Below are positions 54,238 to 64,000 of a stretch of DNA of 64,000 nt, in pieces. The notes below the pieces were generated by a model, which was not told the origin of the DNA, did no database searches, and was given only the letters and a program-made list of their open reading frames with translations. The stretch is taken from contig VWZF01004809.1 in assembly GCA_013396755.1 (NCBI GenBank), positions 1 through 64,000 on the forward strand, read 5' to 3'. This DNA is from Sclerurus mexicanus. Taxonomy: Eukaryota; Chordata; Aves; Passeriformes; Furnariidae. The translations under genes and the position numbers were made by a program. The number at the start of each line of letters is the position of its first letter. Positions within the stretch are counted from its first letter, which is position 1.

Positions 54238-57200
54238 CTGGAAAGAGCAAAAGAAAGTTTTCGTTGTACATCAAGTGGTCAGATGCAGCTGGCAGCAGGG
54301 AAACTGCATGAGCTTTAATGAACTATGCTGACAGGACACAGATCACCTTGCCCTCGCTCTAGGAGCACTTGGCAATGGTGGGGCCCTGGGGAAAACAACA
54401 GGCTCTGGAGACCGCTTTTGATTCTCAGATCTGCCAGGGGCAAACCGCTGCTTTTCTCTCAGTCTCATCCTGCCCACCAGCATATGAGAGTAATGAAAAC
54501 TCCTTTTTAAAATATTTCAAAAGTTACAATCTATTATTAATTTGCTTTGAAATGAAATTTGAAATTCCATTCCTACATTTCTGACTGGGGAAATGGATTG
54601 ATACCGTCTTCAGTGTCTGAACTCTCAGTGTCAAATGGTTAGGAAAATGGTTTTAGGAAAACACTTAAAAAGGTGCAGATTAAAAAGAACTTTAAACACA
54701 CATGGCTGTGCAATCTTTATTTACATAGAAATTATTGTCTGTATGCCCCTTCAAAAAAGTAGTGCATCTGAGTGCAATGTGCCTCTGAAAAACACCTGGT
54801 TTTCACTAGCCCATACTCATATGTTGGCCTGATTTGTTTTATTAGATCTCATCTGGAAATCGAGCTGATATATAAGGCTTGAGCAAATGTCTGTGTTCTC
54901 TTGTTACTGTAATACTGTTTAAAAAAAAAATCCTTTATCCTCCACTAATATATATCACAGCACGATTTTATTTATTGTGAGGCAACTTGGCGAATTTTTA
55001 TCAGCATTGCCATTTTGTTTCAAAGCCAGATTCGTTATTCTGATAGGGAAATGTTTTGTTTACAAAAAAATACTGAAAAAAACCCCCAGAAATGGAAAAT
55101 ATACTAAATACAAAATAAAGGAAACAATGAAAAAAAAAAAAAAGATGTTTCCCATCTGAAAGTAATATTACTACAAATATGATAATAGAAATATGGTGCT
55201 CTGAGAGTTACTACATCTACCACTCATGACTGCTAAGGACCACAGACATTACCTCAGTACCAGAATATACTTTATTTATAATCAGCTTATCACTATTTAA
55301 TAAGACAAGCTAATAGTGAATCTAATATGTTTTATCCATGGATGAGGACAGCAACATTTAGATCTGGTGTGGAAGCAGGTGCTCTGACTGGAAAGCTCCT
55401 TAAGCCTGCTAGACCTCACTAGGGATATCCTTCTACTCATATGTACCTCGCTGCTTTTCGGTACGAGCAGAAAAAGAGCTAGGGAAAAGAAACTGAATCG
55501 CAAGAAACAGCCACAGTGCAGTATTAGCACACAACAGTAATTAACTGGAAAGGCTTCCTTTGGTGCCATCCTCCTGGCGAGGTGTCAGACAGGAGAGGGC
55601 AGGAGGTATCTCCAGGCTCATTTCCAGCAGAGCACCACTGACCTGTAATTAACTCAGCTCTGGTGGCACTGCGTTTGTAACAACTGCTTGACACATTACC
55701 CTGTACACGTGCACACCTGAAGTCCCCAGGCATCCCCAAAAGACCAGAAGCTGCATCTGGGAGCTCTGTGATAAGGAGGGGGTGTGAACTTAGCTGCTAC
55801 ATGATGGAAAGAGATACTGCTTTGGAAAGTGGGGCCCTGGGGAATAACAGAACAAGCAGCTTTTTTGGATACGTGCTAGGATTCCTGGTCCGTGCTGCAC
55901 AGCTGCAGCTCTATTTTACATCTGAGCCAGCGGAGACTGAGCGTTGGTTAATCACATTTGCACCATTATTAGACACACCTGTAGCCATTCATGGAGGGGC
56001 TTTATAGAACAGTTCTCAAGAGTCAGTATGGATGAAATGCTGATCAGGGATATTATTCCCGAGGCAGGACAATTAAAAAAAAAAATAAATGAAAACAAAA
56101 CAGTGCAGACCTTTGGGTTGTGCCCATTCTTGTTTCCTTTGCTTATATATAATTGTTCAAACGACTATAGCTGGAGAGATCGCATCAGTTGCATTAGTCC
56201 CTTTTTTGGTAATTCAGGCCCTAAATATATTCTGGGCTGCACCCTGAAAACAAAGGGAGTGAATGTTTTTAATGAATTTCACATGCAATGGATGTATTAT
56301 ATGGATGATATATAAGCAAAACCAAGAAAAGACTGAAATAAAATGGGTTTGGTAAGAAAACAGTAGCATTTGCCAGTTCCATAATAGCGATTCAATTTTT
56401 CTTAGTATTTTGAAAGCTAACTGGCAGCAACAGTAACATGTAATGCAGTGCCTGGCATATTTCCATAACAATTTTTGAAATACAGATAGACACACCAATT
56501 TTATGCCAGAATTACATGTTTCTAACTTGTGCTCACAGGACTTCCAAAGGAGGACTGAGGTTGAACTAGAGTGCATACACTGTGTGCAACCGGTGAGGTA
56601 TTAAACTAGAAGGGATATTACATCTAAACCATGTGAGACTCGGCTTTTGGTTAATTACAAACTGATCCATGCTTCTGTGTGTGACACCAGACTGCTGCTG
56701 TTTTCAATAGACTGAGACTTAGAACTATAATTGCAGAACCTTAATTACATTTGCCCATAATTAACTTTCCCGGAACCATAGTTCCTCCAAAGAAATATCT
56801 CTGGGTTTTTATCTGAAAAATTATTTTGTCTGAATAAATTAATTCATTTGCATGTGTCTCAAAGTGCGGCTCTCTCTCCACCCTCCTCCTAAAACCAAGC
56901 TACAAAAGAAAAGCAAACATTTATAAATATTCAACAGTAATTATGTTATACGGTGTTTGAGTCCTAATTAAAGAATGAAACTAAAAAAGGCATAATAATT
57001 TTACTGCCTCTTTAAAAATAAATATTAAAGAGAGAGAGAGGAGGGACTGGAACTTAAAATACAAAATGGATGCTATTGAGCATTTATTTTAGTCCAAACA
57101 GCTTTGCTCTAAGCCCTATGGCTAAAGGTGTGCAGTTATGAGCCTGATGACAAGGTCCATTAGGATGAATGGGAATCATTCCAGTGGCACTGCCAGGCTT

Positions 57201-59473
57201 TGGTTCATTGTCAGCACTTACACTGATATATTCACACACCCATTTTCTGCCTGTAGGTATGACACACTGGGTCATGTACACAGGAACACATACCTGTAGA
57301 TGTACACATTCCCAGGCTGTAAGGCACTGCTGCCAACCCTTCCTGCAGGCTCACTGACAGCTGGTGATCAAAAACTCTGCATGTGAGCCCGTAACACCCC
57401 CAGGGACTCAAACTGGTTGAGATGTAACTGACATGGTGATAGTTTCCTTAAGCCACTCATTTCAAGCAGGTTTTTCTACTCTTTGAAGTAGTACACTGAA
57501 CAAATAACTGATATTAGCTGTATTTGACTGAAACGATATTAGATCATGTTGCAAATTACATGATCTGGTGCTTTTTGAAAGCAGCAAAAGCTTTCTTCTC
57601 AGTGTGGAATGGGAAGAGAAGCACTTTTGCAGGAGTAGACAAACACTATCAGGTAAATGATCCTCTTTTCTATTGAATATAAACACGGAAAATCTGACTA
57701 AACTTCATCCAGAGCTGATGGACAAAGTTCAGAATGCTCACAGAATTAGAGAGGTAAACCACTTTAATTTGTGCATCCCTATAGGAAAACATGGAGGTGA
57801 AAAAGGAGAAGAAAGGAAGTAGTGTAACTTCTGCAAGGGAACTTTTCATTTGAGCTGGAAATACAATGAGAAGACCAACACTGTGAAACCAACAGATATT
57901 TAGATTAGTGCACAAAATCGGGATGAAGTGCTGAGCAGATTGAGGCCAGAAGGCCAGTCTGGTCCCAGTATCAAACTTTTGCAGAGCTGCAAATTTAAAA
58001 CACAGGCCAGTAGAGGATGATACTTGTAATATCACACACTAGTTTCCTAGAGAAGAGTAAATACAACTACCCACAGCTTTGCTGTTTTGTACCTCACTTC
58101 TCAGCTTAAGAGAAGCATATGGCACTCCCCAGAGCCTGTGTTACAAGACACCGCTGCTGGAGAGGGAGGGCTGTCAGCGTGGTCCTTTAAGGAAGGGTTG
58201 CAATATCAGCAGCAATTTTCACAAGGAATTATATGCACATTATCATACAAATGAACAATAATATATTTACTGCAAGAGGCAACAAACATCTTTTTTCTCA
58301 GAAGAAGCCAATAGTAACCATGACAGAAGTGTCATTCATTCTTACTTAAAAGAAGTCACCAGACACCCAAACCTTCTGGTGCTTTGTTTGCTCGCTTCCT
58401 TGGTAAGTCCTTTTCTTGGCTTGTCTTTCCTAATTACTGTGACCAGGTTTGTTAAGTAGATTCAGCCACAACACATTTAGCGTTAGGGCAGCACTGGAGG
58501 ATGCGTGCCCACGTGTGTGATGATGGCCACACACACCCCCAACACAACACTTATTCTCGGTCAGCTTGTGGCTGTCATTTCTCAGGAGGTCAGAGTGATC
58601 AGTGGCAATAGCTCCTTTCTTCCCAAAGGAACATTAAACACATAGGTGACCTCAGTTCTGAACTTCATAAAGCCAGTTCTGATACAAAAACATAGGGTTC
58701 CCTTCTCACAGCGTAAATCTTCACCGTGACTTACAGGGCTGCAGATGGAACTGGTGGGTTTTTTATTCCATTCCAGATATCATTGCTGTTTTTATATAAC
58801 ATGCTTGTAATGATTCTGGAAAATCTTTGGAAATCTATAGGGATATGTAAATATTATGCAAAATATCTCAGCAATTGCAGGACTTCAAAGGCAGTTGTAG
58901 GTGTTCAGAAGCACTTCTGAAATTCAGACCTTATGTACAGCTGGAGCTCACAGTCAATATTGTAATAAACTGAATTAAAAAAGGGAAAAAATATTGGATT
59001 TTTTTGTGCATTTTCAAAGACAAACCTGTGTGATGTGATGGGTCCTCAGTTTATGGAAAACAAACTTCACAATGAACACTGATTTATTTTAAAAACCCAC
59101 GAAAGTTGGACTTTAGAATTACTTTCTCTTATTTGCCCAGTGCTGATTGATGGAATTAAAGGATGCTATCCATAAATTCCTAGAACATCACTGCTACGAA
59201 AACCAGTTATAATGAGTAATGTTACCAATCACAGTTTGTTCTAATCCCTCCCTCTACAGCTTTTGAAGGGCTTAAAAAAAGCAGCCAGGCAAATAAAAAC
59301 ATATTACCTTCAAGGAGCCAGTATGCCAAAAACATTTTCCCCCTTTCAGCACTATAAACCCTGGGTCCACAGCGCACTACAAGAAAGTTGGAAGGACTGT
59401 AATGGCAGAGCGCATTAACGTCCTAACAACAGCCACTCACAAACTGGATCACTTCAGTTACGTTATTACTTAC
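54238..59473 (-). other. NRG3: Last intron of NRG3
   Basis: About 5.2 kb between the two coding exons, with a GTAAGT donor and a CAG acceptor on the minus strand. The content is mostly AT-rich single-copy sequence with short A-runs (55131-55143 and near 56077) and an AG-rich patch near 57030. I see no CR1 copy. By eye I did not find the alternative 24-codon exon present in some human NRG3 transcripts. The block 56740-57010 resembles conserved noncoding sequence and is listed separately. Confidence 0.8.
56740..57010. promoter_or_regulatory. Candidate conserved noncoding element in the NRG3 last intron
   Basis: AT-rich block with several homeodomain-like TAATTA or TTAATTA cores (for example CATAATTAAC, AAATTAATTC, CCTAATTAAAG), a perfect octamer ATTTGCAT at 56846-56853, and an otherwise repeat-free character. 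Clustering of such cores is typical of developmental enhancers around neural genes. This is a composition-based inference; no alignment was possible. Confidence 0.25.
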
Positions 59474-59644
59474 CCGTGACAAGGTATTGTGTCCTGGTCT
59501 GTGATCCTTGACTCTTCTAGCTGTTGATATGCTGGTCCTGTAATTCCATTGAACCTACCCCGAGGTAAGGGAGGAGTTCTCCGAAAGGCATTTCTATGTA
59601 GCATCCCACTTTTTTGTCCTGGGCTGCAGCATGAAGAGAGACTT
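59474..59644 (-). CDS. NRG3: Neuregulin 3, penultimate coding exon (cytoplasmic tail)
   Basis: This 171-base exon encodes 56 complete codons of the NRG3 intracellular tail plus split codons at both ends. Seen: the acceptor is TTGTTCCTAG just right of 59644 and the donor is GTAAGT at 59473-59468. The first base finishes a split codon, probably Arg. The translation then runs SLSSCCSPGQKSGMLHRNAF, a basic proline-rich stretch RRTPPLPRGRFNG, and ITGPAYQQLEESRITDQDTI, ending PCHG. The last two bases (GG) join the first base of the terminal exon to give Gly, so the reading frame is continuous. Known: human NRG3 has a closely similar segment here, and some human isoforms insert about 24 residues after this Gly. 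I did not recognise that cassette in the following intron. A Met-initiated reading of another frame over this stretch (59517-59771) looks like a hydrophobic protein but is a shadow of this exon. Confidence 0.93.
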
Positions 59645-62600
59645 CTAGGAACAACACCAAGAGTACAGTAAGAATTATCACAGCAAAAGCATAAAATTCT
59701 TCAAAGTAAAGGTTCAGGATTAATAATGCATGGATAACTGTTCTTATAAACTTTGCTGTGGCAGTCTCCAATGTCAGTAGAAATTCTCTATGGACATATA
59801 ATACTATGATCCACCATTAGCTGTTGTTTATGCCATATTTAATACATCAACCTCTCTTCTCAGAAGGAAAATAATTTCCCAGTATGTTAAATGTTTTCTT
59901 GCACTTGATGAAGGATGCTTCTTTTTTCCACGCTGCATATCACAATCCTCCTATATAGAGTTGACTCCTCAGACAGTATAAACAAACAGCACAGCTCTGT
60001 CATACCCACAGCTGAATTCCAAATCAGATCTGAAACTGAGCGCCCATTATATCACCTCTCAGACTACAAGTGCTGCTTCCTGATAGGGAAAAACTGAATT
60101 GAGAAAACAAGTATAAGTGAAGAATATAAGTGAAGCCTGTGAACTGCAGCTTGAAGAAGCCATCTCAGACAAGTTTACTCCACCTTGAACAAGATTTCTA
60201 TATTGTTTTAGTCTTGTTTTAAATAGAGATTGTTTTCTTGTTTATATACATTGATAAATACTGTGTTGTTTCTTGATGTGCTATAATACAAACTTGAATA
60301 CGATAAAAACAAGTAGCAGTTTTCTACTTATTTTAAAATATTGCTTTTGCAAACATTTTTCTACTGTTTTGGAAGGAAAATGGATTTTTTTTTTTCATTT
60401 CATGCAGAAATTAAAAGTATCTAGAATTGACAGTTCTGGTACATAAACCATAAATCTCACTGTTGCTAAAGCAAAACTATGGGAACACAGAATGAAGGCA
60501 AGGCATAACCTATTCTTACTGTTAACAGGCCACAGTACTGCATGGTGTGACTGGCTATTCCTTTTCCAGCTGCTCCTATTGCTTTTGGCATGTCCTGGGT
60601 CTCAGATATGCATGTTATCTAATATTCTGTTCCACTGTTAATGATAACATAGGCTTTGTAGATGCCTTTTACAAGTCATTTTTCTTAGTTATGTGAATAA
60701 TTCTAACTTTTGATAAAATTTAAAAGTAAAGTCTGCTTCTTTTTTCCTATTGTAACTTAAAAGTAATCTGCATTTTTTACCTAGTGGGAACATTATTTGT
60801 ACTTAGGGCCACATCTACTCCCAAAGCAATTCTTGCTCGGAACAAGTATCTTGGACAAATTCTCCTGGAGTGTACATTTCTATTAAAACCAACCTTTTCT
60901 GCCCAAAGTTAAAATAAGAAAAAAATTCAAGTTCCTACCTACTGCTCAGGCTAGCAGTGTTCCATCACAGTCTCAGCTCTGTTTTCTTTCACACCTGTAC
61001 TTTTCTAGTGCTTTTTAATTGAAAAGATCAATAACCCATAGCAATAGAATTACCTCCAGGATTTTTGATGCTTCTTTAAATAGATTTTTCCTTTGCTACT
61101 AAGGAGGCTGTGAAAATTTTTTTTAAAAAACCTGAAGTACTGGCCTTTCAGTTCTGAAGGCTGAGTTCAAGTTGCGAGTTACAGTTCATATTCTGTAAAA
61201 TAACACTACCGAGTCACAAAATAATTGACAATTTCTGCTCATGAGAGTCTGAGATTATTACAGCAGGGGATCTCAAAAGATGCAGCACAATGAATAATTT
61301 GTGATGGATAATGAATTTCAGAGTTTTTTACTGACTGGAACATATTCATCAACGTACAACAAAAGTAAAAAACTGATTAACTTATCAGACTTTAGAAGGA
61401 TTACAAATATTTGAAACTAGAAACTTTAATTTTTTAATTGTGATTGGTTTGATGCCCTTGTGCATCTTTCTTGTTAGATGAGAGCACGCGGTCTCCTATC
61501 TAATAATATACACATGCGAATTCACAAAAGCTCCTCGTTTGTCACAGAGATAATTTCAACACCTACAGGTACACCTCAGGCATCGACTGCAGCAAAGATG
61601 CAGGTAAACAACCCATCTGGACTTCCTTCAATTTGCAGTGAAACTCTCATTGCTACACGGAGCACTACACGCTACAGGCTCATAAAGGTGTGTGGGCTGG
61701 TGAGACCAAAGGGATCTGGCACGTGCAACCACAGTGGTTCCACCACTGACACTGTTTGAGCAACCAATTCTTTGCTAATGGGAGGTTCTTATGCTTTCAA
61801 CATTTCTGGCCAAAAAAGAAATGAACAAAAATCATTTGTGGTCATGGACAAGATGAATTCACCAAGGACCAGGAAATACTTACAGACAGTGCAGCTGCAA
61901 GCTGCAGGATAACTCTCATTTTTCCAAGCACCAAAGACAAGACAGGAACAATTTCTGTTAAAAGTTCTATGAAGGTGTAACTCTGGCATAACAAAGCTTT
62001 TGCTGTTTCACAAAACCAGTGTGAATAGCAGCAACAACTTCCTCTAAAAATCTTAATGGAGCCCACTCAGACATCTCTCTTGCTCACATGAAGAATTCCT
62101 CCCTCTCAGGCAAACAATGCCTTTCAGATTTCTTCGGGGAATTTACTGTCCTTCAGCCACCATTACGGTTTCTTTCTCCCTGCACTCCACTCTAACCGGG
62201 CAAAAGAAACCAGCCCACATAACAGCGCCACTCAGTAAAACAGACCAATTCATAAAGCTGTGGCAGATATGTCCTTGAAATCTATTAATCAATTACTCCA
62301 GAATAAAAAAATCAGAATATGCCTGAGCTGGTTCACAAGTGATGCATGAACTAGGGAGAAATATAGTTCTGATGAATTAATGGTTTGAAAAACTCAGTTA
62401 ACTAAGAACTTGGGAATCATTGTTGCAAATGGCTTTCTGTGAAAATTTTCTTTAGGTTGAGCAACCAAGTCAGAAGTCTGTTCCTGCAGGTGCAGTATTC
62501 TCTTCTTGAGGCACAAGTGCAGTTAACTGCATTCATGGAGAGAGGACGAGCAGCATTTTTACAGTAACTCTGTGAATCTTCCTGTACTACTTTTTAGTTA

Positions 62601-64000
62601 ATTACTAAACAAAACTGATTCTACACCACATTATGAACACATTAAGATGTAAGTTTGCCAACAGAACATGAAGTCTTAGAATGATAAGGTGTTGAAACTT
62701 TGGATGGTATCCAAATCCTTCTCTCCTTGCTTAATAAGTACAATGGGTCTACAAAAATAGTGCTTATAGCCATGGCTGTGTGTATGTATAGATATTCTAC
62801 TTTTTCTTTTTCTTTCCCCTTTTTTCATGATTGTAATTCATGAAAAGAAAGATGGAAAGTTGAGGAAGGAAGGAGAACTCTATAATGGACTTCAAATAAT
62901 CTGCCTCTGTACCTGCAAAAACTATACAGAAATGTGTATTTTATTACCTACTGGTCATGAGATGCAAACATTAGTGTTGAATACCTGGTTTTTGTCCTTG
63001 CAAAAAAGCCCCAGTAAATGCATACTCCAATGACAGAGCCAGCTACCAGACAGACACTGTCTTTTGATGTTCCCTAGGAGCCACATTTTCAGGCTGTTAC
63101 GAGAATCTACTGCTAACATTCGTACAGATCAACTACTCAGACTTTCAACCAATTTTCCGTATGAATAAAAAGGCTCTGTTATACCTGAGAACATAAGCAT
63201 CTCTGGGTAAACAGCATGCAACACTAATAATGCTGCATCACTGTGCCCTCTTGTCAGCCTGTTTACAAGGACGAGATGACACACGCGGGCACTTCTCTGT
63301 CGGAGCCTGTGTTACAGACGGCTCCCCAAAGAGAGCAACTTAACTTGTGTGGGACTTCAGCAGAGCTGTATGTGACTGAAAAAAACTAAGATTGTAAGAA
63401 GACTTTTATGCCTAAAAAGATGTGACAGAAGAGAACTCTACAGCGTTCTGTACTCCAAGCATTTGAACACCACTCTTTCTCTCTTCACTCTGTCTCAGTA
63501 CGTGAAAACATCTCCAACTGCACAATGACCTGTGTTTCCTAGATTGTGCTTATGAACTGCTACGGCTGGTCAAGTTCTTTGAAGTTATGCCATTCATTCC
63601 TTTTATCTGAATCCTTATCTGTACTGAGTCTATGATTTTTAACTAATTTTTTTCAGTACGTTCCATCTCTTTTTGTGCCAGAGTCATGCACGAAAACAAA
63701 GTTTGTCCCCAACACTAACTAGTTCTTTGAGAGCTCCATTAGTGCTCTTCTGGTGAATGCCCTCAGCCCAGCACTTACCTTCTCAACATAACTTCTCACT
63801 ATCTGACTTTCAACCACTTCTGTGTATCCACATGACAGTTTTTCTGTCTCTCCCTACTTTCTCCCAATAAAGGCATCAGACAAATGTGACAACAGTGACT
63901 GGGGCTGTGTAGAGATCGAGCCCACCTACACCAAATACAAAGACAGTCAGTGACGTGATGCACCAGCTGTTGCTGGTACACTAGGAAATATTTTTTGGCC
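59645..64000 (-). other. NRG3: NRG3 intron upstream of the penultimate exon (partial)
   Basis: This continues past the right edge of the window. The preceding NRG3 tail exons and the juxtamembrane and transmembrane exon were looked for on the minus strand and not recognised, so this intron is at least 4.3 kb. It holds AT-rich single-copy DNA with a short direct duplication (TATAAGTGAAG twice, about 60111-60134). No repeat family or RNA gene was recognised. Confidence 0.6.

Noticed and set aside
59517..59771. Minus-strand frame resembling a small hydrophobic membrane protein
   Set aside because: It overlaps the NRG3 penultimate exon in another frame and extends into the intron, so it is a shadow of the true coding frame.
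61842..62066. Minus-strand open frame with hydrophobic stretches, considered as the NRG3 transmembrane exon
   Set aside because: It does not match the NRG3 juxtamembrane or transmembrane sequence pattern, and no suitable in-phase splice sites were seen.
1..64000. CRISPR arrays, prokaryotic operons, phage genes, tRNA or rRNA genes
   Set aside because: No regularly spaced repeats, no dense same-strand gene runs with ribosome binding sites, and no recognisable tRNA B-box or rRNA sequence. The window is vertebrate nuclear DNA.

Overview
The window looks like avian nuclear DNA. It is AT-rich and carries decayed CR1 (chicken repeat 1) retrotransposon 3' ends. Two have the characteristic (ATTCTRTG)-type tail and two lie in reverse orientation. 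No bacterial-style gene packing, operons, tRNA/rRNA genes or CRISPR arrays are visible. The species cannot be named from the sequence.

One real protein-coding gene is present, on the minus strand at the right end: the 3' part of NRG3 (neuregulin 3). Two coding exons join in phase with good splice sites. The penultimate exon is 59644 down to 59474 and the terminal coding exon is 54237 down to 53730, ending in a stop codon. Together they encode about 225 residues of the intracellular C-terminal tail. The EGF-like domain, the transmembrane segment and the N-terminus must lie beyond position 64000. The 3' UTR runs left from 53729, and its end is uncertain; candidate poly(A) signals are near 52521 and 52164.

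Positions 1 to about 52100 look like a gene desert downstream of NRG3. I recognise no further exon there. It holds single-copy AT-rich DNA, GC-richer patches (about 23.5-24.2, 25.2-25.9, 36.2-36.9 and 41.3-42.3 kb), four CR1 fragments, a possible LTR-like piece at the left edge, simple repeats, short tandem duplications, two short perfect hairpins, and a 24-base assembly gap beside a poly-C run. The open reading frames in this part lack recognisable domains and look accidental.

I found no support for a novel biological system. The observations most worth checking are the CpG-dense, strongly conserved core inside the last NRG3 exon, the apparent absence of a tail cassette exon known in human NRG3, a candidate conserved noncoding block in the last NRG3 intron, and the 12-bp perfect inverted repeat at 3756-3786.
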